A stretch of DNA of 64,000 nt from contig NZ_JBHUEJ010000019.1 in assembly GCF_042680565.1 (NCBI RefSeq), positions 124,001 through 188,000 of the forward strand. The letters are read 5' to 3'. Source of the stretch: Ottowia flava. GTDB taxonomy: Bacteria; Pseudomonadota; Gammaproteobacteria; Burkholderiales; Burkholderiaceae_C. The notes beneath the pieces are model-generated. The model was not told the origin of the DNA. It ran no database searches and worked only from the letters and a program-made list of their open reading frames with translations. The translations under genes were made by a program, and so were the position numbers. Numbering within the stretch: the first letter of the stretch is position 1; every line of letters starts with the position of its first letter. Shown here one piece after another: positions 54,951 to 63,174 of this stretch.

Positions 54951-55174
54951 CCGGAACGCTGGCATCCCAGGCCAGCGGGGTCAACGGATCGCCGCTGCCG
55001 GGCGTTCAGGGACCGGGTTCGTTCCGGCGCGGGCACAGAGAGAAACCGACGCGCCGGCCTTGTAGGTCTTTGCCGAAACCTCGCACCGTGTTTGCCTAAG
55101 CTTTACACGACAGGACTACAGTGAAGCCATTCTGGGCGTGGAGTGTCCCGCCCTTTCCTTCAGGAGATCCGGAC

Positions 55175-55714
55175 ATGGCAGTTCAACCGTCCTCTTCCTT
55201 CGCGCGCCGTGCGGCGCTGGGCGTTGCCGCGGGCGCGCTGGCCCTGTTGGGCGGCTGTGTGGTCGCGCCGGTCGACGGGTATGGCTACGGGTACGACACC
55301 GGGTCCACGGTGGTTTATCCCGGCACGACGTACTACGAGACGCCCAACTATTACTACGGTGGCGCGCCCTACTATTACGGCCCGTCGTTCTCGCTGGGCG
55401 TCTACGGCCATTCGTACAACGGCCACCGTTGGCACGGCAACAACTGGAACCGTCCCGGCGGTTGGCACGGCAACAACGGCCATCGCCCGGGTTGGCAGGG
55501 CAACCATGGCAACCGTCCCGGTGGCTGGCAGGGCAACAACGGCAACCGCCCGGGTTGGCAAGGCAACAACGGCAACCGCCCGCCGCCGAGTGTGCAACCG
55601 CGCCCGCCTCGGCCGCCGATGCCCAACAACGGCCTGCACCCGCGGCCGGGCCGCAGCTTCGGTGAAAGCGGCATGGGCATCGACCGCCGCGGGGGCACGC
55701 CCGGCAACCCCTGA
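55175..55714 (+). CDS. Tyr/Gly/Asn-rich lipoprotein with tandem repeats
   Basis: 179 residues. Lipoprotein signal: FARRAALGVAAGALALLGGC (Cys near residue 29). Then a Tyr/Gly-rich stretch (DGYGYGYDTG, YYETPNYYYGGAPYYYG), then imperfect repeats of about 10-12 residues: GGWHGNNGHRPGWQ, GNHGNRPGGWQ, GNNGNRPGWQ, GNNGNRPPP, and a Pro/Arg-rich tail. Such composition suggests an extended surface or periplasmic protein; no function known. AGGAG lies 8 nt before the start. The def gene begins 3 bp after its stop. Confidence 0.78.
   Translation: MAVQPSSSFARRAALGVAAGALALLGGCVVAPVDGYGYGYDTGSTVVYPGTTYYETPNYYYGGAPYYYGPSFSLGVYGHSYNGHRWHGNNWNRPGGWHGNNGHRPGWQGNHGNRPGGWQGNNGNRPGWQGNNGNRPPPSVQPRPPRPPMPNNGLHPRPGRSFGESGMGIDRRGGTPGNP
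55449..55590 (+). repeat. Coding tandem repeats (Gly/Asn/Arg/Pro/Trp)
   Basis: Imperfect units reading GGCAACAACGGCAACCGCCC and GGTTGGCAGG, about four to five copies within the lipoprotein gene; likely to vary in number by slippage. Confidence 0.8.
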
Positions 55715-55717
55715 GCG

Positions 55718-56257
55718 ATGGCGGTTCACGAGATCCTGAAAATGGGCGACTCGCGCCTGCTGCGCGTTGCCCAGCCCGTGCAGGGCTTTGACACGGACGA
55801 GCTGCACCTGCTGGTGCGCGACATGTTCGAGACCATGCGCGACGCCCATGGCGCTGGCCTGGCTGCGCCGCAGATCGGGGTGGATCTGCAGCTCGTCATC
55901 TTCGGCACCGACGCCGTCAACCCGCGCTACCCGGACGCACCGCCGGTGCCTCGCACCGTGCTGTGCAACCCGGTCATCACCCCGCTGGGCGACGAGGAAG
56001 ACGAAGATTGGGAAGGCTGCCTGTCGGTGCCGGGCTTTCGCGGCGTGGTGCCACGCTGGCGCCGCATCCACTACCGCGGCTTCGACCCCTACGGTGACCC
56101 GATCGAGCGCGAAGCCGAAGGCTTTCACGCGCGCGTGGTGCAGCACGAGTGCGACCACCTGATCGGCAAGCTGTACCCGATGCGGGTGCGCGACTTCACG
56201 CGCTTTGGCTTCACCGACGTGCTGTTTCCGGGCGTGTCTGTGATCGAGGACGATTGA
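55718..56257 (+). CDS. def: Peptide deformylase
   Basis: 179 residues, removes the formyl group from new N-terminal methionine. The three motifs are clear: GAGLAAPQIGV (about residue 45), WEGCLSVPGFRG (metal Cys, about 100), and VVQHECDHLIGKLYPMR (metal His pair, about 142). Follows the lipoprotein gene closely; not linked to fmt here, so it may be a second copy. A strong bidirectional terminator follows at 56279-56304. Confidence 0.96.
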   Translation: MAVHEILKMGDSRLLRVAQPVQGFDTDELHLLVRDMFETMRDAHGAGLAAPQIGVDLQLVIFGTDAVNPRYPDAPPVPRTVLCNPVITPLGDEEDEDWEGCLSVPGFRGVVPRWRRIHYRGFDPYGDPIEREAEGFHARVVQHECDHLIGKLYPMRVRDFTRFGFTDVLFPGVSVIEDD

Positions 56258-56278
56258 CGCTGCGCTTCGGCGGAAAGC

Positions 56279-56304
56279 AAAAAGGGCCCTGCAGGGCCCT
56301 TTTT
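56279..56304. terminator. Bidirectional terminator between def and the NlpC gene
   Basis: AAAAAGGGCCCTGC then AGGGCCCTTTTT: a perfect palindrome with A and T runs, able to end transcripts from both sides. Confidence 0.9.
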
Positions 56305-56330
56305 CATGGCTTGGCCGAATCGGCCAGGGT

Positions 56331-57050
56331 TCAGATGCTGTCGCCCGCGCTCGGCGACGGTGCGGTTTCGGCCGGTGTCGTCGGGCCGCTGCCGGACGAC
56401 TTGCCGAAGGTGCCCCCCAGGCGGATGGTGCGCGGCGCGGGTGAAGCGCGGTCGATCACGCTGGAGCCGCTGCCGACGGTGGTGGTCTTGCTGGTGTCGG
56501 CGGTGGCGGTCGTGGTCGATTTGTCCGTTTCCTGCAGCACGCGGCGCGCGCCGTCGAAGCGCGCTTGCCAGTAGCTGATGTTCATGCTTTCCACGCGCAC
56601 GTGGGCCCCGGTGCGCGGCGAGTGGATGAACTTGCCGTCGCCCACGTAGATGCCGACGTGGCTGTTGGTGCGGCGCAGGGTGTTGAAGAAGACCAGATCA
56701 CCCGGCTTCAGGTCGGCCTTGTCGATGCGGCTGGTGGCGGCGGCCTGTTCGGCGGCGGTGCGCGGCAGCATCAGACCCACGGTCTGCTGGTACATGGCGC
56801 GCACGAAACCGCTGCAGTCAAAACCACCTTCGGCCGACGTGCCGCCCATGCGGTAGGGCACGCCCAGCGACTGCATTGCGTGCGACACCAGTTGACCGGC
56901 GCGGTCGGTGGCTTGCTGGATGGTGTCGCCCAGACGGGACATCAGGCCCTTCTGGACCAGAAACTTGTCCAGATCGTCTTGGGGGGCGGCGTGGGCTGCC
57001 GGCAGACAGGCAGCGCAAAGAATCAGGGTGGCAACAAACGACTTGGACAT
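56331..57050 (-). CDS. Secreted NlpC/P60 peptidoglycan hydrolase
   Basis: 239 residues. Signal peptide MSKSFVATLILCAACLPAAH (cleavage after AHA near 22). The NlpC/P60 domain spans about 55-175: catalytic Cys in GGFDCSGFVRAMYQQ, His in NSHVGIYVGDGKFIHSP, and the RTAAEQAA region. It cleaves the gamma-D-Glu-diaminopimelate bond of the stem peptide. A disordered Ser/Thr-rich tail (about 185-239) follows. Start at 57050 chosen because the signal peptide begins there. Divergent from the sugar dehydrogenase. Confidence 0.92.
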   Translation of the reverse strand: MSKSFVATLILCAACLPAAHAAPQDDLDKFLVQKGLMSRLGDTIQQATDRAGQLVSHAMQSLGVPYRMGGTSAEGGFDCSGFVRAMYQQTVGLMLPRTAAEQAAATSRIDKADLKPGDLVFFNTLRRTNSHVGIYVGDGKFIHSPRTGAHVRVESMNISYWQARFDGARRVLQETDKSTTTATADTSKTTTVGSGSSVIDRASPAPRTIRLGGTFGKSSGSGPTTPAETAPSPSAGDSI

Positions 57051-57478
57051 GGATCCGATGCGGCGGGCGGGTATCAGGTGGACCGGGTATCTGCCTGGGG
57101 GTACGGATGCAACCCGTGACAAGGGTTGCAATCGAAATCTTTAGTGTTACTGGCGTTCCAAAACGACAGCGGATGTTAGTGTAGGACAACTTCTTACGTG
57201 CCCGTCCCTAAAACCCCCCAAATCTTTCAGGGTTTGCCCGAGGGCGGTGTCCAATATTTCTCACTCTGATAAGCCTTTACGCCCGCTTGTTGACGCAACG
57301 CAGTGCGCACTGACCATGGCGACCATTCGTTGCGGTGTGTTTCATGGTGTTGCAGGCCCGCGAGGGCGGCGATGAGCAGCATGAGTGCCTTGGACCGCCT
57401 GGCCGAACCCGGCGTCTGCGTGCAAGATAGCTCTTGGCAGGCCCGCGAAGGGCCGTCCGTTCCGATAAGGAGAGAAAT
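57051..57478. other. Divergent promoter region, NlpC gene and sugar dehydrogenase
   Basis: 428 bp between two divergent starts. Relatively AT-rich around 57120-57290. No clear operator; a ribosome site (AAGGAG at 57467-57472) precedes the TTG start at 57479. Confidence 0.45.
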
Positions 57479-58642
57479 TTGTCATCGAACCTTGCCCCTT
57501 CTGCGCGAACAGCTACTGTAGCGATAGCAAAAGCCGCGTTGGCCGCCATCGTCCTGAGCGCCGCGCTGCCGGGCCTCGCCCAGCCCACGGTCCAAGCAAA
57601 GACCGTGGCCAGCGGCCTGCAGCACCCCTGGGCCGTCGCCTTTTTGCCCGAAGGCCGATTTCTGGTGACCGAGCGCCCCGGTCGGCTGCGCGTGGTGGAG
57701 CCGGATGGCAAGCTGGGCGCCCCCGTTGAGGGCCTGCCCGAAGTGGCCGCTCGCGGGCAGGGCGGCTTGCTGGACGTCATCACCGACAGCGATTTCGCGC
57801 GCAACCGCACGATTTACTTCTGTTACAGCGAGCCCGGCAAAGGCACCACCAACAGCACCGCGCTGGCGCGAGCCCGCCTGTCCGCTGACCGCCAGAAGCT
57901 GGAGGACGTGAAAGTGCTGTTCAGCCAGCGGCCCAAGATCAGCAGCACGCTGCATTTCGGCTGTCGCATCGTCGAGCGCCGGATGGACGGAAAGCCTGAC
58001 GGCACACTGTTCTTGACCCTCGGCGACCGCTTCTCGCAGCGCGATCAGGCGCAAAAGCTGGACAGCCACATCGGCAAGATCGTGCGCGTGGGCAAGGACG
58101 GCAGCGTGCCCAAGGACAACCCCTTCGTCGGCCAGGCCAACGCGCTGCCCGAGATCTGGAGCATCGGCCACCGCAACAGCCAGGGCGCGACGCTCGGCCC
58201 GGACGGGCGCTTCTGGCAGCACGAGCACGGCGCGCAGGGCGGTGACGAAATCAACCTGCCGGAGGCCGGCAAGAACTACGGCTGGCCGCTGGTCAGCTTC
58301 GGCGTCAACTACGACGGCAGCAAGATCGGCGATGGCGCCAGCGCCAGGGCGGGCCTGGAGCCGCCGCTGCACCACTGGACGCCTTCCATCGCGCCGTCGG
58401 GCATGGCGTTTCTCACCAGCGACCGGTACGGCGTGGCCTGGAAGGGCAACCTGTTCGTCGGATCGCTCAAGTTCCAGTATCTGAACCGCATCGAGCTGAA
58501 AGACGGGAAGGTCGTGGCCGAGCACAAGCTGCTGCAGGACCTGGGCCGCCTGCGCGATGTGCGCCAGGGGCCGGACGGCCTGTTGTATGTGCTGACGGAC
58601 AGCCCCATGGGCAAGCTGGCGCGGGTGCAGCCACCGGGTTGA
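57479..58642 (+). CDS. PQQ-dependent aldose/sugar dehydrogenase (YliI-like)
   Basis: 387 residues, six-bladed beta-propeller secreted dehydrogenase. After the signal peptide (LAAIVLSAALPGLAQ), the mature part has VASGLQHPWAVAFLPEGRFL, VTERPGRLRVVEPDG, GQGGLLDVITD (catalytic region), LFLTLGDRFSQRDQAQ, SIGHRNSQG, HEHGAQGGDEINLP and IAPSGMAF, matching the Asd/YliI group. Start TTG at 57479 is preferred because AAGGAG lies 6 nt upstream and gives a clean signal peptide; the ATG at 57434 lies before the ribosome site. Residues about 6-18 (APSARTATVAIAK) read through repeat A copy 23. Confidence 0.87.
   Translation: MSSNLAPSARTATVAIAKAALAAIVLSAALPGLAQPTVQAKTVASGLQHPWAVAFLPEGRFLVTERPGRLRVVEPDGKLGAPVEGLPEVAARGQGGLLDVITDSDFARNRTIYFCYSEPGKGTTNSTALARARLSADRQKLEDVKVLFSQRPKISSTLHFGCRIVERRMDGKPDGTLFLTLGDRFSQRDQAQKLDSHIGKIVRVGKDGSVPKDNPFVGQANALPEIWSIGHRNSQGATLGPDGRFWQHEHGAQGGDEINLPEAGKNYGWPLVSFGVNYDGSKIGDGASARAGLEPPLHHWTPSIAPSGMAFLTSDRYGVAWKGNLFVGSLKFQYLNRIELKDGKVVAEHKLLQDLGRLRDVRQGPDGLLYVLTDSPMGKLARVQPPG
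57494..57533 (-). repeat. Repeat family A, copy 23 (inside a signal peptide)
   Basis: CCTTCTGCGCGAACAGCTAC, TGTAGCGATAGC on the plus strand. Read in frame as PSARTATVAIA; same register as copies 13, 17 and 18. Confidence 0.65.
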
Positions 58643-58649
58643 AAGACTG

Positions 58650-58705
58650 CAAAAACAATAGCTGGTTGCGCAGGTCCTTCAAGGGCTAGAGGCCGATAAG
58701 ACACA
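58650..58705 (+). repeat. Repeat family A, copy 24
   Basis: AAAACAATAGCTGGTTGCGC, AGGTCCTTCAAGGGCTAGAG, GCCGATAAG; just before the terminator. Confidence 0.82.
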
Positions 58706-58734
58706 AAAAAGCGCCGCAAGGGCGGCGCTTTTTT
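58705..58734. terminator. Bidirectional terminator between sugar dehydrogenase and iron-binding protein genes
   Basis: AAAAAAGCGCCGC, 4-nt loop, GCGGCGCTTTTTT: strong hairpin flanked by A and T runs between convergent genes. Confidence 0.92.
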
Positions 58735-58760
58735 GGTGCGGGCAGGGTGCCCAGGCCGGC

Positions 58761-59810
58761 TTACTTGAAGCCCACGCGGTCCAGCATCTGCTGCACCTTG
58801 ACCTGGTTGCCGCCGACGGCGCTGATCGGGATGGTTTCGTACTTGAACTGGCCGCCGCCGGTCATGGACTTGAGCGCGGCGTTGTTCGTGGTTACCCCCT
58901 TGGCCACGGGCCATTCGTTGTTGCCGTTGGCAAAGTACTGCTGGGCCGACGGGCTGGCCAGGTATTCCATGAACTTGATGGCCACGTCCGGGTGCTTGGT
59001 GTGCTTGGCCACCGCAGCGCCGGCGATGTTGACGTGCGTGCCCCAACTGGCCTGGTTGGGGAAGACCACGCCCACGCGCTCGGTCACGGCCTTGTCTTCG
59101 GGCGTGCCCGAACGCATCATGCGCGCGAGGTAATAGCTGTTGGTCACGGCGATCTGGCATTCGCCCGACGCCACGGCCTTGATCTGGTCGGTGTCGCCGC
59201 CCTTGGGCGCGCGCGCCATGTTGTCGACCATGCCCTTCATCCACTGCTCGGCCTTCTCGGGGCCCAGGTGCTCGGTCACGGCGCCGAACAGGCTCAGGTT
59301 GTAGGGGTGCGAGCCGCTGCGGATGCACAGCTTGCCCTTGTTCTTGGGGTCGGCCAGCTCTTCGTAAGTGTCGACGTCGTCGCGCTTGACCTTGATCTTG
59401 TCGTACACGATCACGCGCGCGCGGGTCGAAAAACCGAACCACGGGATGCCACCGTCGGCCGCGGGCGTGGCGCGCAGGCTGGCGGGGATGGCGTCTTCCA
59501 GCGCCTTGGACTTGATCGGCAGGAACAGGCCGTCCTGCTCACCACGCCACAGGCGGGCGGCGTCGACCAGCAGGATCACGTCGGCGGGCGAGGCGGCGCC
59601 CTCGGCCTTCAGGCGGGCGATGATGCCGGCGTCGTCCGCATCCACCCGGTTGATCTTGATGCCGGTGGCCTTGGTGAAGTCGTTGTACAGCGCCTCGTCG
59701 GTGCTGTAGTGGCGGGCCGAATACAGGTTCAGCACCTGTTCTTGCGCGTGCGCGGCGCCGCCACTCAAAGTGGCCGCCACCAGGGCCGCCAGGGCCACGT
59801 GCTTGCTCAT
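58761..59810 (-). CDS. Periplasmic Fe(III)-binding protein of an ABC importer
   Basis: 349 residues, FbpA/FutA-type solute-binding protein. Signal peptide MSKHVALAALVAATLSGGAA (to AHA near 24). LNLYSARHYSTDEALYNDF is the conserved N-terminal iron-site region; PYNLSLFGAVTEHLG and the two adjacent iron-ligand tyrosines in VTNSYYLARMMRSG match ferric-binding homologues. Start at 59810 gives a proper signal; a longer frame lies over the operator. A Fur-box-like site is at 59895-59912. The permease and ATPase genes are not adjacent within the window. Confidence 0.92.
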   Translation of the reverse strand: MSKHVALAALVAATLSGGAAHAQEQVLNLYSARHYSTDEALYNDFTKATGIKINRVDADDAGIIARLKAEGAASPADVILLVDAARLWRGEQDGLFLPIKSKALEDAIPASLRATPAADGGIPWFGFSTRARVIVYDKIKVKRDDVDTYEELADPKNKGKLCIRSGSHPYNLSLFGAVTEHLGPEKAEQWMKGMVDNMARAPKGGDTDQIKAVASGECQIAVTNSYYLARMMRSGTPEDKAVTERVGVVFPNQASWGTHVNIAGAAVAKHTKHPDVAIKFMEYLASPSAQQYFANGNNEWPVAKGVTTNNAALKSMTGGGQFKYETIPISAVGGNQVKVQQMLDRVGFK

Positions 59811-59894
59811 GGGTTTGTCCTTCCAGGGAGGTGGTTGAGCGAGAGAAAAGTCGTCACGCCAGCGCGGGGCCGGCACGGGGAACGATGATAGCGC

Positions 59895-59912
59895 AAACGA
59901 GAATCGTTCTCA
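59895..59912. promoter_or_regulatory. Fur-box-like site
   Basis: AAACGAGAATCGTTCTCA; GAGAA/TTCTC inverted arms around TCG, 85 bp before the start of the iron-binding protein gene. Together with the gene function this supports iron-dependent repression. Confidence 0.6.
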
Positions 59913-60020
59913 GTGACGGGGCTTGATCTGGCGCAAGGCCCATCCACAGGCACGGGCGCGGCCACTGAGGCAGCGCCCCGGGCCGTGGGTCGCACTAATG
60001 CAAGCGCGTCGATTGCTGCA

Positions 60021-60070
60021 CAATTCATAGCTGCCTGCACAAGTAGCAGTAAGGCGAAAGCCGAAAATTC
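60021..60070 (+). repeat. Repeat family A, copy 25
   Basis: CAATTCATAGCTGCCTGCAC, AAGTAGCAGTAAGGCGAAAG, CCGAAAATTC; moderately degenerate. Confidence 0.75.
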
Positions 60071-60179
60071 CGATGAGTCCATCACCTGAGCCCGGTTGAC
60101 ACCGGCCAGCGATGCTCAAGCGCGTGGCGCTGCCGTTCAGAGCTTGCGTGTTCGGCAGACCAGGTGGGAGCGGTGCCGC

Positions 60180-60665
60180 CTAACCTCTGCAGGCGGCGTC
60201 GATCCACGCCTGAAATTGACGCGTGTGGGCCGGCAGATGCGTCGAAGCCCGCAGCGCGATCAACGCGTGCCAGGGCATTTGCTGATCGGCGACCAGCTTC
60301 AGGTCGCGGTCATGGACCAGCAGCCGCACGGGGTGTGCCCACAGGGCAGAGTCCAGCCCTGCTACTCGCGCCACCAGGGCGTGGCCACGTCGGCGCAGTT
60401 GTTCGATTCGCTGGGCTGCGGTGGACGCTTTGACCACGGCCGCGATGGCTGCGGTGTCTTGCGCGGGCCGGTTGTCGACAAGGGCGGGTTGGCCGTTCTC
60501 GGTGGCCTCCAGAGCTTGCTCGATGAGGGCGTCGCTCAAGGCGATGTGCACCAGCCTCCAGTCTGCCTCGGGCCGTGTCGCATGGGCGGCGGGGACGGTG
60601 GCGTCGTAACGCTGAACGGTTTCCAGCAGATCGCGGTAAGCGGGGGTCAGAGCGTTGGCGTTCAT
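60180..60665 (-). CDS. DinB-like hypothetical protein
   Basis: 161 residues, mostly helical: NALTPAYRDLLETVQRYDAT, RLVHIALSDALIEQALEATE, RIEQLRRRGHALVARVAGLD, and HALIALRASTHLPAHTRQFQ. The layout recalls DinB/DUF664-type four-helix proteins (His residues at spaced positions), but the metal triad is not certain. Lies downstream of the MFS gene on the same strand, 26 bp apart, so probably in its operon under the TetR operator. Confidence 0.6.
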   Translation of the reverse strand: MNANALTPAYRDLLETVQRYDATVPAAHATRPEADWRLVHIALSDALIEQALEATENGQPALVDNRPAQDTAAIAAVVKASTAAQRIEQLRRRGHALVARVAGLDSALWAHPVRLLVHDRDLKLVADQQMPWHALIALRASTHLPAHTRQFQAWIDAACRG

Positions 60666-60691
60666 CGGTTTCTCCGTAGGGCAATGCGCCT

Positions 60692-61915
60692 TCAGCGGCG
60701 CCGAGCGCTGGGGTGCAGAACGAGCGCCATGCAGCAGCAGACCAGGATGACGGCGTAGCCGAAGACCTGTACCGCATGCAGCAGACTGGTCCGCGCCGCC
60801 AGAAAACCGATGAAAACCACCGGCAGGCTCAACCCCAGGTACACCACAACGTAGTAGGTTGACACCACCTCGGCGTGCTGCGCCGCGGGGGCTTGCAGGT
60901 TGATTTCACTGATGCTGCCCAGGAAGGTCAGGCCGTGGCCGGCACCTATGCAGAGCGAGGCCAGCAGCAACAGGGGCAGCGAAGTGCGGTCCGCCGCCAC
61001 CAGCACCAGCGCCAAGCCAAGGGCGAGCGTGACCAGGCCGTTGCGCTGCAGTAGCGCGGTGGGGCGGCCAAAACCTGCCCACTGCGCGGTCATTGAGCTC
61101 AGCAAAAGCAGCGTGACGGCACCCCCCGCCAGCAACAGGTTGCCCGTGTGTGTCAGCTCCGCCGTCATCGAGGGCGCCAGTGCCAGGAACAGGCCCAGGA
61201 CCGAAAAGGCAACAAAGCTGGCGACGCTGTTCAGCGCGAAGGGGCGAAGCATCGCGCGCGGGATCGTCGGCCAGCGGGGCTGCCAAGGTTGGCGTGTGCC
61301 GCTGTCGGGAAATCGCAGCATGAACACCACCATGGGCGCGAGAAGGGTCAGGCCTGCAACATAGGGCAACACCAGGCGCGCCGGACCGTACTGGGCCAGG
61401 CCGCCCGCGATCAGCGGCCCGGCGGCCAAGCCACCCAGGGACGCGACCGTCGTGGCCAAGGCCGCGCGGTCCCGGTTCTGCTGTGGTTCGAACTCCGACA
61501 AGGCGGCCGTCAAGGCGCCGGAGGCGGCACCTACGGCGACGCCTTGCAGCCCACGCGCCAGCAAGAGCCAAGGGGTTGATGTCGCCAGCATGAACACCAG
61601 CATCGCCGCCACGGCGGCGGCGGTGGCCCCGACCAGCACCGGACGCCGGCCGATGGCGTCCGACAACGGCCCGAAGACCAGGAGCGACGGCACCATCGCG
61701 CATACGTAAACGGCAAAGACCAGGGTGAGCGTCAGAGGCGAAAAGTGGAACGCCTGTGCGTACAGCCGGTACAGCGGCGTTGGCAGATTGCTGCACGCCA
61801 GCAACGAGAACAGAGCGAATGCGCTGACCGCGTAGAACCGCTGGTGTCCGCGGCGCGGCCCAGAGCGCATGGACGAAGCTGCTGCTCCACAAGGGGGTGG
61901 AAACTTGGTTGCCAT
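60692..61915 (-). CDS. MFS-family efflux transporter
   Basis: 407 residues, 12 membrane segments. The A-motif variant GPLSDAIGRRPVLVGATAAA lies between helices 2 and 3; a second region includes MTAQWAGFGRPTALLQRNGL in the centre. Drug or metabolite exporter of the DHA1-like type; the substrate is unknown. Start MATKFPPPCG at 61915 chosen since an alternative ATG 11 codons upstream (61948) overlaps the operator. Divergent from a TetR regulator gene with shared operators, suggesting substrate-induced export. Confidence 0.86.
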   Translation of the reverse strand: MATKFPPPCGAAASSMRSGPRRGHQRFYAVSAFALFSLLACSNLPTPLYRLYAQAFHFSPLTLTLVFAVYVCAMVPSLLVFGPLSDAIGRRPVLVGATAAAVAAMLVFMLATSTPWLLLARGLQGVAVGAASGALTAALSEFEPQQNRDRAALATTVASLGGLAAGPLIAGGLAQYGPARLVLPYVAGLTLLAPMVVFMLRFPDSGTRQPWQPRWPTIPRAMLRPFALNSVASFVAFSVLGLFLALAPSMTAELTHTGNLLLAGGAVTLLLLSSMTAQWAGFGRPTALLQRNGLVTLALGLALVLVAADRTSLPLLLLASLCIGAGHGLTFLGSISEINLQAPAAQHAEVVSTYYVVVYLGLSLPVVFIGFLAARTSLLHAVQVFGYAVILVCCCMALVLHPSARRR

Positions 61916-61930
61916 GGTGCCTGTAAAATT

Positions 61931-61976
61931 TGAATGACCGTCAGTCATATGCTATTGAGTGACCGTCAGTCATTCA
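61931..61976. promoter_or_regulatory. TetR operator region between MFS and TetR genes
   Basis: Two identical TGACCGTCAGTCA boxes (61935-61947, 61960-61972), each nearly palindromic, framed by outer inverted arms TGAATGAC (61931-61938) and GTCATTCA (61969-61976). The 25-bp phasing, about 2.4 helical turns, fits binding of two regulator dimers. Confidence 0.85.
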
Positions 61977-61997
61977 ATGTGCGATCGGATTAACCCC

Positions 61998-62669
61998 ATG
62001 CCAGACAGTGACAAGCTCCCTGCCCAACCGCCGGCGGCGTCGGACGCCTCAGCGCCGGCCCGGCGACGCCGTGAGGTCAAAGCGCCGGAGGTGCGGCGCA
62101 GCGAATTGCTTCAAGCCGCTGCGGCGTTGTTCGAGGAAAAAGGTGTGGCCGCCACGGCGATTGGCGACATCACCGAGCGCGCACAGGTTGCTAAGGGGAC
62201 GTTCTACATTTACTTCGCGTCCAAGGATGCGCTGATCGCCGAGATCTGGAAGGACTACGTCGCGGGCTTTATGACGGTCGCCGACGAGGCCGAAGCCGCA
62301 GACCGCTCGCAGGGGCCGCAGCCTCAGAAGCTTCTCCAGTTGATCGAACGGCTGACCCACCACGCGCTGGACAACACTGAATTGCACCGCCTCATCTACA
62401 GCTCAGCGGACGCTGCGGCCCTGGTGCTGTGTAAGCAGTCGGACGAGCGCATCCTGGCGCGCTTGCTGGCGTCGATGGGTGAAAACCTGGTCGGGCATGC
62501 CAGCAGGACGTCAGGGCACGAGCTGCAAGCCTCGCTCATTTTTCATGCCCTGGACGGTGCGCTTCACCGAGCCATCATGGCGGGGGAGCGGATCGACCGG
62601 GCGGCCTTCGTCGATGCGATCAGGCAGTTCGCGTCGAATGCGTTGGGGTTGGAAAAAGCGTCGCCGTGA
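61998..62669 (+). CDS. TetR-family transcriptional regulator
   Basis: 223 residues. The N-terminal helix-turn-helix domain (about 40-90): RRSELLQAAAALFEEKGVAA, TAIGDITERAQVAKGTFYIY. A ligand-binding helical domain follows (LLQLIERLTHHALDNTELHR, RILARLLASMGENLVGHA). A basic, Ala/Pro-rich leader of about 35 residues precedes the domain. The start at 61998 is favoured over ATG 61977 since the latter is within a few bases of the operator. Divergent repressor of the MFS gene. Confidence 0.9.
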   Translation: MPDSDKLPAQPPAASDASAPARRRREVKAPEVRRSELLQAAAALFEEKGVAATAIGDITERAQVAKGTFYIYFASKDALIAEIWKDYVAGFMTVADEAEAADRSQGPQPQKLLQLIERLTHHALDNTELHRLIYSSADAAALVLCKQSDERILARLLASMGENLVGHASRTSGHELQASLIFHALDGALHRAIMAGERIDRAAFVDAIRQFASNALGLEKASP

Positions 62670-62967
62670 CGCCGCGCTGCGCCCCTGTTGGATGTGCGGA
62701 CAGAAATTCAGGGTGCGCCGTTTGCAGGTGTGAACCTATGACAAGCAGCGGCTTACCACAGGCAGGTCAGGGCAGGCCGGTGGATCCTGATTCGCTATAC
62801 AGTTAATAGCTTGTTGCGCAGTTGGTTGTAGGGGCAGAGCCGAAAATCATTTGAAATTAGATGGCGGTGGGCGGTGGGGTACCACCGTCAACGCCATCGT
62901 GTTTCACCGCGGCAGATCGGGCTGGGCGCGCCAAGGCGGCCGTTGGAGCGGGCCGCCATCGGCGCTG
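62670..62967. other. Spacer downstream of tetR
   Basis: 298 bp with repeat A copy 26 and AT/GC-mixed sequence; nothing else recognised. Confidence 0.45.
62794..62858 (+). repeat. Repeat family A, copy 26
   Basis: GCTATACAGTTAATAGCTTG, TTGCGCAGTTGGTTGTAGGG, GCAGAGCCGAAAATCATTTG; close to consensus. Confidence 0.9.
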
Positions 62968-63138
62968 TCAGGCGAAGGCCGGCTTGTCCCCGTCCGTGCC
63001 GGGCTTGCTCACCCCGACGTTGACGCGCACCAGCTCATCGGGGTGCAGGATCGTGTCCACAGCCAAGGCAGCGACGCTTTTGCGCGAGACTTCGGTGCCT
63101 TTGAACGGCTCGTGCCGGCCAGTGGTTTCGTGGTGCAC
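62968..63138 (-). pseudogene. 3' remnant of an NAD(P)-binding SDR oxidoreductase gene
   Basis: The minus strand codes 56 residues up to the stop at 62968-62970: VHHETTGRHEPFKGTEVSRK, SVAALAVDTILHPDELVRVN, VGVSKPGTDGDKPAFA. This is the C-terminal part of an atypical SDR/NmrA-like oxidoreductase; the N-terminal Rossmann part is missing. The coding similarity stops at about 63138, next to a long hairpin. Confidence 0.7.
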
Positions 63139-63174
63139 GGCGGTAGGGTGGCAGGTAGCTGCCGCCCTACCGCC
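63139..63174. repeat. Long inverted repeat at the junction of two gene remnants
   Basis: GGCGGTAGGGTGGCAG (63139-63154) pairs with CTGCCGCCCTACCGCC (63159-63174), 16 bp with one mismatch and a 4-nt loop. It sits exactly between the SDR and LysR remnants. Confidence 0.85.

Larger units (their letters stand above)
59811..60179. other. Regulatory spacer upstream of the iron-binding protein gene
   Basis: 369 bp with a Fur-like box (59895-59912) and repeat A copy 25. Nothing else recognised. Confidence 0.45.
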
